DNA from: Oscillospiraceae bacterium
Lineage (GTDB): Bacteria; Bacillota; Clostridia; Oscillospirales; Ruminococcaceae
Length of the DNA: 13,917 bases
Direction: 5' to 3'
Assembly: GCA_022792755.1 (NCBI GenBank)
Contig: JAAWBP010000011.1
Coordinates: 1-13,917 of the forward strand
Positions 7,338 through 13,029 of the stretch are shown one piece after another. Both the position numbers and the translations under genes were made by a program. Positions within the stretch are counted from its first letter, which is position 1. Each line of letters starts with the position of its first letter. The notes beneath the pieces were generated by a model. That model was given only the letters and a program-made list of their open reading frames with translations. It made no database searches and had not been told where the DNA came from.

Positions 7338-7725
7338 GTCCTTCCTCCTTAGACAAAGCAATCGGGCGATAACGCGTTTTTCGCCGAAGCCTTGACCCAA
7401 TGGACAGCCCGTGGCCGGACAGGGTACCCCTGCCGGCAGTTCGCGCCCCAACGCTTTACCAATTTTGAGGCGGTTATCCCGCGAGATACATTTTCCAAAC
7501 TGTAGGGCAAGGTCTCTCGCGGGTTACAAATATCGCTTTTCGCACAACTTACAAATCGCGTTTGTTCAGCCCGACCATGGGCCTTGTGGGTTCGAATGTT
7601 TTTGCCAGTACGGCTTTCGGATCGCGACTGGCCGGTCTGGCCACAGACCGCATTCGCCTGCGGAGGCGCTCCGCCGCGGCCTGACCGGCGGGCAAAAAGC
7701 GCCTTTCTTCTTTCAGGCCATTTCT
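7338..7725. other. Unexplained hairpin-rich spacer
   Basis: There are 388 nt between two leftward genes with no recognised coding region. It holds several strong inverted repeats: GCCGG-CAGGG type hairpin 7414-7437 (10 bp, one bulge, loop of 3); CCCGCGAGA (7478-7486) / TCTCGCGGG (7515-7523) enclosing TACA/TGTA; CGGTCTG/CAGACCG (7633-7650); and GCGGAG/CTCCGC (7660-7674). Two near copies of TTACAAATCGC lie at 7524-7560. The leftward kinase ribosome binding site (7344-7350) is at its edge. Short open stretches exist on the minus strand, for example ending at 7549, but none has a convincing start. A structured leader, a small RNA or a dispersed repeat would all fit. Confidence 0.5.
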
Positions 7726-8385
7726 CTACTGAATGACATAGAACAGGATGCAGAAATAGTGGAGGATGCTCCCCGCCAAGACAAAGAAATGAAAGATGGA
7801 GTGCATGTATTTGACCTTTTTTCCCAGCCCGTATAAAACTGCGCCAATGGTGTACGCAACCCCGCCGGTAAGCAGCAAAGCGATCCCGCCGGGGCGCATC
7901 ACCGCAAGAAGCGGCTGAAAGGCAAAGATGATGACCCAGCCCATTGCAATGTAACAGACCATCGAAAAGATCTTGAACCGGTTCAGGCTGACCGCGTTGA
8001 GCACGATCCCGAGCACGGCGGCCCCCCAGACGATCCCGAACAGCACCCATCCGACCGCCCCGCGAAGCGATACGAGGGTGAGAGGGGTATAGGTGCCCGC
8101 GATCAGCAAGAAAACCGAGCAGTGGTCCAGCACACGCAGGACGCGCTTCCCCTTATTCGGCCGCAGGCCGTGATAAATGGTCGACATGCTGTATAAAATC
8201 ACCAGCGCCGCCCCGTAAACCGCCATGCTGACCACGCCCCACGCGTCGGAGCAGAGGGCGGCCAGCACCACCCCAACCACCAGAGCGGCCACCGACAGCA
8301 GCGTTCCGACCCCGTGGGAGATCGAGCTCATCAGCTCCTCCGCCAAACTGTAAATAGGAGCGTTCCCTTTTAATTTCAACGTCAT
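7726..8385 (-). CDS. Hemolysin III / YqfA-TrhA family membrane protein (PAQR superfamily)
   Basis: A 219-residue integral membrane protein with about seven hydrophobic segments. The PAQR/hemolysin III signature residues are present: SISHG (21-25), STIYHGL (68-74), LDH (86-88) and HSIFHF (195-200), giving the conserved Ser, Asp and three His of the predicted membrane metal site. The family is widespread in Firmicutes; physiological roles proposed elsewhere include membrane homeostasis and metal-dependent hydrolase activity, and true haemolysis is not implied. The start at 8385 is backed by GGAAGGTGA (8391-8399). It is transcribed divergently from the DUF6125-like gene. A weak terminator (GCCT/AGGC stem followed by TTTTT on the minus strand, about 7695-7717) may end it. 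Confidence 0.93.
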   Translation of the reverse strand: MTLKLKGNAPIYSLAEELMSSISHGVGTLLSVAALVVGVVLAALCSDAWGVVSMAVYGAALVILYSMSTIYHGLRPNKGKRVLRVLDHCSVFLLIAGTYTPLTLVSLRGAVGWVLFGIVWGAAVLGIVLNAVSLNRFKIFSMVCYIAMGWVIIFAFQPLLAVMRPGGIALLLTGGVAYTIGAVLYGLGKKVKYMHSIFHFFVLAGSILHYFCILFYVIQ

Positions 8386-8414
8386 ATGGATTCACCTTCC
8401 TTTTCCCTGGTTCC

Positions 8415-8423
8415 AGTCTACCA
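8415..8423 (-). promoter_or_regulatory. Extended -10 promoter candidate for the hemolysin III gene
   Basis: On the minus strand TGG is followed by TAGACT (8415-8420) about 30 nt upstream of the start codon. No good -35 lies 16-18 nt further upstream, so this would be an extended -10 promoter. Confidence 0.35.
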
Positions 8424-8504
8424 CAATTCCGGCGAAAAACATGGAGAAACCGTGAACATTTCAAGGCGTTTTTATTCTTGCGCTCCTTTTCCTCTGCGTT
8501 AAAG

Positions 8505-8515
8505 TGTGGTAAAAT
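8505..8515 (+). promoter_or_regulatory. Extended -10 promoter candidate for the DUF6125-like gene
   Basis: TGTGG (8505-8509) runs directly into TAAAAT (8510-8515). The -35 position 17 nt upstream (TTTTCC) is poor. The start of transcription would be near 8522, about 40 nt before the coding region, which argues against any coding start upstream of this point. Confidence 0.4.
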
Positions 8516-8564
8516 ATCCGCAGAGCAGGTATGTGCCGCAGTCGAACCCCCATTTAAAAGGACG

Positions 8565-9110
8565 GTGATTGTTCTGAAAAACAATGCGCTCAATGATCTG
8601 CCCAGAGAAGAACTCCTTCGGCTCATTGAGCTTTACTCAAAAAACTGGCTGGCGCTGGACGGGGTCTGGTTTCAGTCGGTCGAGAAAAAGCGCGGGATGG
8701 ATGAGGCGATGGAGCATGACGCCGCCGCGTGGAGCCGTTTTACCCGGATCGAGGCGAAGCGGATCAAGGAATTCCTGGGGCTCCCCGAGCCGGCAGGCCT
8801 AGAAGGGTTGGCGGCGGCGCTTTCCCTGCGGTTTTACGCCAACCTGAACCGGGCGGAAACCATAATCCAAGGGAACACCCTAGTTTATAGGACACTGGAA
8901 TGCCGGGTTCAGCGGGCAAGAGCGGGAAAAGGGATGCCCTTTCACCCCTGCAAACTGGTGGGGCTGATTGAATACACCGGCTTTGCGCAGGTAATTGACC
9001 CGCGTTTCCGGTGCGAATGCCTCAGCTGCTACCCCGATATCACCGACCCGGACTGCAGCTGCGCCTGGCTGTTCACATTGGCAGACTCACCGGCTGCATC
9101 CGCCGGGTAA
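8565..9110 (+). CDS. DUF6125-like conserved protein of unknown function
   Basis: About 181 residues, soluble, no signal peptide. The N-terminal part has the pattern LYSKNWLALDGVWFQSVEK followed by an acidic/basic helical stretch (SRFTRIEAKRIKEFL); the C-terminal part has a Cys cluster CECLSCYPD and CSC that could bind a metal. I associate this pattern with DUF6125 proteins of Clostridia, which have no known function. The start is ambiguous: AAGGACGG (8558-8565) precedes the coding region, GTG 8565 overlaps that site, and CTG 8574 would be better spaced; no in-frame ATG exists nearby. The next gene follows after 42 nt on the same strand, so the two are probably co-transcribed. I cannot assign a reaction. 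Confidence 0.75.
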   Translation: MIVLKNNALNDLPREELLRLIELYSKNWLALDGVWFQSVEKKRGMDEAMEHDAAAWSRFTRIEAKRIKEFLGLPEPAGLEGLAAALSLRFYANLNRAETIIQGNTLVYRTLECRVQRARAGKGMPFHPCKLVGLIEYTGFAQVIDPRFRCECLSCYPDITDPDCSCAWLFTLADSPAASAG

Positions 9111-9152
9111 AATTTACGGCTTTCCAAACGGAAGCGGGAAGGAGGGAACGAG

Positions 9153-9407
9153 ATGGACATCGAATACAAATTCGACACCCAGCTTCTGATCGAAGGGCAG
9201 GGGCTTTCGGAGGATGAAATCAACGAGTATATCACCAAAAATATCGAAGGGGACTGTCTCCTCGCCGTCGGCGACGAAACGCTGATTAAAATTCACTTCC
9301 ACACCAACACGCCTTGGCTCGTACTGGAATACTGCGCCTCGCTCGGCGAAATCCACGACATCGTGGTCGAGAACATGCAGCTCCAGGCCGGTGGCCTCCA
9401 CGGTTGA
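9153..9407 (+). CDS. Stand-alone FakA/YloV-like domain protein
   Basis: An 84-residue protein resembling one internal domain of the fatty-acid kinase subunit FakA (YloV), normally a protein of about 550 residues. The match is to the segment after the N-terminal DhaL-like kinase domain: GDCLLAVGDETLIKIHFHT (33-51) and LEYCASLGEIHDIVVENM (58-75) mirror the FakA pattern of a GDD/L-K-HVHTN segment and a GE-IENM ending. The HxH pair (H48, H50) is kept. The Cys that follows Tyr near the start of this domain in FakA is absent here (EYKFDT). It has a perfect AAGGAGG (9139-9145) and its own stop, with no fakA remnants on either side, so it looks like a real small gene and not a fragment. Such proteins are sometimes labelled 'kinase to dihydroxyacetone kinase'. 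The kinase domain is missing, so catalysis is unlikely. Confidence 0.8.
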   Translation: MDIEYKFDTQLLIEGQGLSEDEINEYITKNIEGDCLLAVGDETLIKIHFHTNTPWLVLEYCASLGEIHDIVVENMQLQAGGLHG

Positions 9408-9469
9408 GACGCAGGCCTCACCGACAGTTTGCCTTTAGCGCTCGGCATGAATTTTACTTCCACAAACCG

Positions 9470-9501
9470 AAAATGCCCCGGATTTTATCCGGGGCATTTT
9501 T
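9470..9501. terminator. Bidirectional rho-independent terminator
   Basis: A perfect 14-bp stem, AAAATGCCCCGGAT (9470-9483) and ATCCGGGGCATTTT (9487-9500), with a TTT loop. A/T tracts flank the G+C core on both strands. It separates the rightward FakA-like gene from the convergent leftward epimerase gene, so it should serve both. Confidence 0.92.
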
Positions 9502-9512
9502 CATCTGCCGTT

Positions 9513-10577
9513 CTACCCTTCCGCCGAGAAACGATACTCAGTCGTATAAGAATAAAGGGCGCCTGCTTTTAAAACAGGGGACGGGAAGTTTTTGTGCTTC
9601 ATCGCGTTCGGGAAGAACTGGGTCTCCAGGCAGAAGCCGGCATGTTTGCAATATCCGGCGCCGTTCTTGCCTACGACCGCGCTGCTGAGCCCGTTGCCGC
9701 AGTAGAACTGAATCCCCGGTTTGTCGGTGTAAACCTCCATTCTGATGCCGGTCTCCGGGCAGACCGCTTCCGCGGCGATCCCGTAAACTTTGTCGGCGGA
9801 ATCGAGCACCCAGTTGTGGTCGTATCCCCCCGCGCTGACGAGGCCGGGCTCTTCGTCATGGATCCGATCCCCAATGACGTGAAAGTCGCGGAAATCATAC
9901 GGTGTGCCGGCAACCTCTGCGATGATCCCGTTCGGAATGGTTTCGTCATTCCCGACCGTGTACCTGTCCGCGTAGAGCTTCAGCTGATGATCCAGCACGT
10001 CCCTCCCCCTGTCCTGCCCGCCGAGATTAAAGTAAGTGTGGTTGGTCAGGTTGCAAATGGTGTCGCGGTCGCTGACGGCGCGGTAGTCGATGACAAGCCC
10101 GTTCTGGCCGGTCAGGCGGTAGATCACCGTCACGTTCAGGTTGCCCGGATAATTTTCCTCCCCGTCGGGGCTGAACAGGCTGAGCTTCAATTCCTCTCCG
10201 CACTTCCCTTCGGCCTTTTCGGCCTTCCAAATCTTTTTGTCAAAGCCGATCTTTCCGCCGTGAAGATGATTGTTCCCGTCATTGCAGTAGAGCTGATACG
10301 CTTTGCCGTCGAGTTCAAAATACCCCTTTTCGATCCGGTTCCCGCAGCGCCCGATCAGCGCGCCTAAAAACCCCCCGCGGGTTTCGTATTCTCCGACGGT
10401 ATCGTAACCCAGCGCTACATCCTTAACCGCGCCGGTCTTGTCCGGAACCCGGATCGAAACGACGGTCCCGCCGTAATTCATAATATCGACTGAAATCATG
10501 CCGTTGTCCAGAGTAAAAAGCTGGACGCTTTCCCCTGCCGCCGTAGTTCCAAAAGGTCTTTGAGTCAGTTTTGTCAT
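9513..10577 (-). CDS. galM: Aldose 1-epimerase (mutarotase)
   Basis: A 354-residue galactose mutarotase-type enzyme that interconverts alpha and beta anomers of galactose, glucose and related aldoses. The catalytic pair is present: H180 in NLTNHTYFNLGG (general acid) and E318 in GFCLETQFFP (general base). Substrate-binding residues R81 (GRCGNR), H106 (NNHLHGG) and D253 (YDHNW) are also present. Length and spacing match characterised GalM proteins. The start is the ATG at 10577 with AGGAGGG (10585-10591) 7 nt upstream; the longer open frame to 10718 crosses its promoter. Alone in its unit, it fits the glycosidase genes nearby by equilibrating the sugars they release. Confidence 0.95.
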   Translation of the reverse strand: MTKLTQRPFGTTAAGESVQLFTLDNGMISVDIMNYGGTVVSIRVPDKTGAVKDVALGYDTVGEYETRGGFLGALIGRCGNRIEKGYFELDGKAYQLYCNDGNNHLHGGKIGFDKKIWKAEKAEGKCGEELKLSLFSPDGEENYPGNLNVTVIYRLTGQNGLVIDYRAVSDRDTICNLTNHTYFNLGGQDRGRDVLDHQLKLYADRYTVGNDETIPNGIIAEVAGTPYDFRDFHVIGDRIHDEEPGLVSAGGYDHNWVLDSADKVYGIAAEAVCPETGIRMEVYTDKPGIQFYCGNGLSSAVVGKNGAGYCKHAGFCLETQFFPNAMKHKNFPSPVLKAGALYSYTTEYRFSAEG

Positions 10578-10649
10578 ATGATTACCCTCCTGATAGAATG
10601 AAATATACCGGTTTGGAAAACTGAAACATACAAAAACTTTATGGATGAT

Positions 10650-10677
10650 ATTGTACCACAAAAAAGCCCGATGTGCA
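10650..10677 (-). promoter_or_regulatory. Promoter of the aldose epimerase gene
   Basis: On the minus strand TGCACA (10672-10677), a 16-nt spacer and TACAAT (10650-10655), with TGG right before the -10. The predicted start near 10643 gives a leader of about 65 nt. Confidence 0.5.
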
Positions 10678-10889
10678 CCCCTTTTCGTATCACAAGATTT
10701 CTGGGAACCCGCCTTCATTTTTTCGCCGCGTCAACGAACGAAATCCATCTGCGCCGCCCGCATATCGCGTTTATCTCCGGGGGCTTCGCCGGCCTCTTTG
10801 ATTACGAAACAGCAAACAGCCGCCGGACAGCCGAAAATTTGATCGGCTTGCCCAACGGCTCTGTCTCATATTATTTCTGTGCCAGATTT
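10678..10889. other. Intergenic region between cysteine synthase and epimerase genes
   Basis: No coding region is supported here. It contains nested inverted repeats at about 10821-10863: an outer AGCCG/CGGCT pair and an inner AGCCGA/TCGGCT pair with an A/T-rich loop. On the minus strand this follows the cysK stop and may work as an imperfect terminator, though no T run follows directly. Confidence 0.4.
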
Positions 10890-11819
10890 TTATTCAGCAA
10901 ACATCGGTGTGGAAAGATACCGTTCGCCGGTGTCGGGGAGGAGCGCGACGATAACTTTCCCCTCGTTCTCCGGGTGCTTTGCAAGCTCCGTCGCCGCAAA
11001 AACAGCTGCGCCGGACGAAATTCCTACGAGCAGCCCCTCTTTCCTCGCAAGGGTTCTGCCAGTCTCGAAGGCATCTTCATTCTCCACTGTGATAATCTCA
11101 TCATACACCTTTGTATTCAGGGTGTCCGGTACAAATCCAGCGCCAATCCCCTGGATTTTATGCGAGCCGGGCGTCCCCTTAGAAAGCACCGGGGAGCCGG
11201 CAGGCTCAACCGCGACAACTTTTACATTTGGGTTTTTGCCCTTTAAGTATTCGCCAACGCCCGAAACCGTGCCGCCGGTGCCTACCCCCGCAACAAAAAT
11301 ATCGACCTTGCCATCGGTGTCCTCCCAGATCTCCGGCCCCGTCGTCCTGCGGTGCATAGCGGGATTGGCCGCGTTGGTAAACTGGCTGGGGATAAAACTG
11401 TTCGGCGTTTCAGCTGCAAGCTCCTGCGCCTTTGCAATCGCGCCTTTCATCCCCTTCGCGCCTTCGGTCAAAACAAGCTCTGCCCCATAAGCTTTCAGAA
11501 GGTTGCGGCGCTCAACACTCATCGTTTCCGGCATGGTGAGGATAATTTTATACCCTCTGGAAGCTGCAACAGCGGCAAGGCCGATGCCCGTATTCCCACT
11601 GGTCGGCTCAATGATCACCGAACCGGGTTTCAAAATTCCCTTTTCTTCCGCCTCGTCGATCATCGCCTTAGCGATTCTGTCCTTGACGCTTCCCGCCGGA
11701 TTGAAATACTCAAGCTTGCCGTAGATCACTCCCTTCAGCCCGTTCTGTGCATTATAGTTGGTCAGCCTCAAAAGCGGCGTGCCGCCGATCAAATCCGTGA
11801 TCCTGTCAAATGTTTTCAT
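10890..11819 (-). CDS. cysK: Cysteine synthase A (O-acetylserine sulfhydrylase)
   Basis: A 309-residue fold-type II PLP enzyme that makes L-cysteine from O-acetylserine and sulfide in the cytoplasm. The PLP lysine is K46 in NPAGSVKDR; the substrate loop is EPTSGNTGIG (71-80); the phosphate-binding loop is GVGTGGT (178-184); and GIGAGF plus SSGAAV are also typical. Full length for the CysK group. The start at 11819 has AAGGAG (11832-11837) about 12 nt upstream. No cysE or sulfur transport gene is adjacent in the window. The leader is about 135 nt and contains short reading frames; one ends by overlapping the cysK start (ATGA). The promoter at 11961-11989 is near-consensus with a palindrome just downstream of it, so regulation by cysteine supply is plausible. 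Confidence 0.96.
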   Translation of the reverse strand: MKTFDRITDLIGGTPLLRLTNYNAQNGLKGVIYGKLEYFNPAGSVKDRIAKAMIDEAEEKGILKPGSVIIEPTSGNTGIGLAAVAASRGYKIILTMPETMSVERRNLLKAYGAELVLTEGAKGMKGAIAKAQELAAETPNSFIPSQFTNAANPAMHRRTTGPEIWEDTDGKVDIFVAGVGTGGTVSGVGEYLKGKNPNVKVVAVEPAGSPVLSKGTPGSHKIQGIGAGFVPDTLNTKVYDEIITVENEDAFETGRTLARKEGLLVGISSGAAVFAATELAKHPENEGKVIVALLPDTGERYLSTPMFAE

Positions 11820-11914
11820 GATAGCTTCGCTCCTTGTAGATCATCTTCGTTTACCGCCTGCACCGTATTGCGTCCTTTCAACATCGTTTCCGCCCGAAAT
11901 ACTGTCTCATCCAA
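11816..11914 (-). other. Possible leader reading frame(s) in the cysK 5' UTR
   Basis: Two overlapping short frames precede cysK. The first (11878-11910) is ATG-initiated with GAGGG (11918-11922) 7 nt upstream, and encodes MRQYFGRKRC, with Cys as its last codon before TGA. The second (TTG 11914 or ATG 11884 to TGA 11816) encodes up to 32 residues and stops by a 4-nt ATGA overlap with the cysK start, an arrangement typical of translational coupling. Neither resembles a known protein; both may be chance frames. Confidence 0.25.
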
Positions 11915-11941
11915 ACACCCTCGATTCCAAATACTTATTAA

Positions 11942-11960
11942 ACCTACTTATTATATAGGT
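11942..11960. promoter_or_regulatory. Operator candidate at the cysK promoter
   Basis: A 19-bp imperfect palindrome with arms ACCTA (11942-11946) and TAGGT (11956-11960) and an A/T-rich centre. It directly abuts the -10 box of the cysK promoter and covers the predicted start site, a classic repressor position. In Firmicutes cysK is often controlled by the Rrf2-family regulator CymR; whether this site belongs to that family is my guess. Confidence 0.4.
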
Positions 11961-11989
11961 ATAATACCACCGCGATTGCAGTTTGTCAA
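11961..11989 (-). promoter_or_regulatory. Promoter of cysK
   Basis: On the minus strand a consensus TTGACA (11984-11989), a 17-nt spacer and TATTAT (11961-11966), with TGG before the -10. This is the closest to consensus of any -35/-10 pair in the window except the one at 42-70. Confidence 0.82.
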
Positions 11990-12004
11990 CTGTTTTTTAA
12001 ATAG

Positions 12005-12042
12005 AAGGAGGTGGAATTTGGCTCCGAATCCTTAAACCACCT
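12005..12042 (+). other. Shine-Dalgarno-bearing hairpin upstream of a terminator
   Basis: A perfect AAGGAGGTGG (12005-12014) is followed at 6 nt by a five-codon frame TTG GCT CCG AAT CCT TAA (12018-12035). AGGTGG (12009-12014) pairs with CCACCT (12037-12042), which would hide the ribosome binding site. The terminator at 12044-12084 begins 2 nt later. This resembles a leader-peptide or small-RNA arrangement, but no rightward gene begins upstream of it. Confidence 0.3.
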
Positions 12043-12043
12043 T

Positions 12044-12084
12044 TCCCCGCAAGAATATTTTACGTATTTCGGCGGGGATTTTTT
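12044..12084 (+). terminator. Rho-independent terminator on the plus strand
   Basis: TCCCCGC (12044-12050) pairs with GCGGGGA (12072-12078) and is followed by six T (12079-12084). The 21-nt loop can form a smaller A/T stem. The T run is only on the plus strand, yet no plus-strand gene precedes it. It ends about 90 nt before the ung promoter. Confidence 0.7.
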
Positions 12085-12170
12085 CACGGATTGGCGTATT
12101 TGTTTTACCCATCCCATTAGCTTATCCCGGCGGAAAAATCCTCCACAGGAAGGCAATTCGTTTTCCGTTC

Positions 12171-12199
12171 TTGCATCCCCCGGCCATGGATGGTAGAAT
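12171..12199 (+). promoter_or_regulatory. Promoter of ung
   Basis: TTGCAT (12171-12176), a 17-nt spacer and TAGAAT (12194-12199), with TGG just before the -10. The predicted start near 12206 leaves a leader of under 30 nt. Confidence 0.7.
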
Positions 12200-12232
12200 G
12201 AATACAAACCGTTGGGATCGGAGGAAAACGTT

Positions 12233-12907
12233 GTGGTTCAGTTTGGAAACGGCTGGGATGAAGTCCTGGCCGGAGAATTCGAGAAACCCTACTATCAAAA
12301 GCTGCGGGCCTTCTTAAAAAAAGAATACGGCTCGAGACGGATTTACCCCGACATGTACAGCATCTTTCAGGCGATGCAGGTCACGCCCTATCATGAAGTA
12401 AAGGTCGTTATCCTCGGGCAAGACCCCTATCATGGACCCGGACAGGCTCATGGCCTTTCCTTTTCCGTCCAGCCGGGGATCGAGCCGCCGCCCTCCCTCC
12501 AGAATATCTTCGAGGAGCTCCGCCAGGAGCTGGGGTGTTATCTGCCGAACAACGGATGCCTCCTTCCCTGGGCGGAACAGGGGGTTTTGCTCCTCAACAC
12601 CGTCCTCACCGTCCGGGCGAGGAGTGCAAACTCCCACCGCGGCTATGGGTGGGAGATCTTTACAGACCGGGTGATCGAATTGGTCAACGACCTGGAGCAG
12701 CCGGTCGTATTTTTACTGTGGGGGGCGAACGCCCGCGAAAAGGCCGCGCTGATTACCAATCCGCAGCATTATATCCTAACGGCGCCCCATCCCAGCCCGT
12801 TCTCCGCCGCACGCGGCTTTTTCGGATGCGGGCACTTCAAAAAGGCGAACGAGCTGCTGGCCGCTTCGGGCAGGGAGCCGATCGACTGGCAGATCAAAAA
12901 CCTATAA
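12233..12907 (+). CDS. ung: Uracil-DNA glycosylase, family 1
   Basis: A 224-residue family 1 UDG that excises uracil from DNA to start base-excision repair. All motifs are intact: GQDPYHGPGQAHGLSFSV (62-79) with catalytic D64, LLNTVLTV with N122, LLWGANA (161-167) and HPSPFSAARGFFGCGHF (186-202) with H186; numbering is almost identical to E. coli Ung (D64, N123, H187). The start is the GTG at 12233, since GGAGG (12220-12224) lies 8 nt upstream; the in-frame TTG at 12212 would put that ribosome binding site inside the gene. It has its own promoter (12171-12199) and stands alone. The stop codon directly abuts the inverted-repeat structure at 12908-12989. Confidence 0.97.
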   Translation: MVQFGNGWDEVLAGEFEKPYYQKLRAFLKKEYGSRRIYPDMYSIFQAMQVTPYHEVKVVILGQDPYHGPGQAHGLSFSVQPGIEPPPSLQNIFEELRQELGCYLPNNGCLLPWAEQGVLLLNTVLTVRARSANSHRGYGWEIFTDRVIELVNDLEQPVVFLLWGANAREKAALITNPQHYILTAPHPSPFSAARGFFGCGHFKKANELLAASGREPIDWQIKNL

Positions 12908-12989
12908 GTCAATCGGAGAAGCTCTCTGTCGAATCGGATCATGCCCTCCGCCCTTTCCCATTCGGAAAACGGAGCAATTCTCGATTGAC
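12908..12989. repeat. 82-bp inverted-repeat structure after ung
   Basis: GTCAATCGGAGAA (12908-12920) and TTCTCGATTGAC (12978-12989) are complementary over 12 bp with one bulged G. Inside is a second hairpin: CTCCG (12946-12950), TTTCC (12954-12958), loop, GGAAA (12964-12968), CGGAG (12970-12974). It starts at the first base after the ung stop. It may act as the ung terminator, a leader structure of the next gene, or a small miniature-element-like insertion. Its right arm contains a TTGACA (12985-12990), but no good -10 follows. Confidence 0.5.
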
Positions 12990-13029
12990 AGGGGCAGCGC
13001 CAAAAATAACAGCAAAGGAGAAAGAAACG

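Noticed and set aside
7349..8050. 233-codon minus-strand frame overlapping the hemolysin III gene and the spacer
   Set aside because: Its first half is out of frame with a clear seven-helix membrane protein and its second half is the structured spacer; no start signal supports it.
9153..9407. Pseudogene remnant of a full fakA
   Set aside because: It has a perfect ribosome binding site, an intact frame, conserved motifs to its end and no fakA-like sequence upstream or downstream.
9594..10367. 257-codon plus-strand frame opposite the aldose epimerase gene
   Set aside because: Antisense to a gene with all catalytic residues in place; no ribosome binding site or recognisable motif.
11940..12090. 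T-box riboswitch ahead of ung or cysK
   Set aside because: ACCACCGCG superficially recalls the T-box motif, but the required GGGUGGNACCGCG sequence and specifier stem are absent and neither gene is a usual plus-strand T-box target.
12011..12196. 61-codon plus-strand frame upstream of ung
   Set aside because: Its GTG start lies within the Shine-Dalgarno sequence itself and the frame runs straight through a terminator and into the ung promoter.
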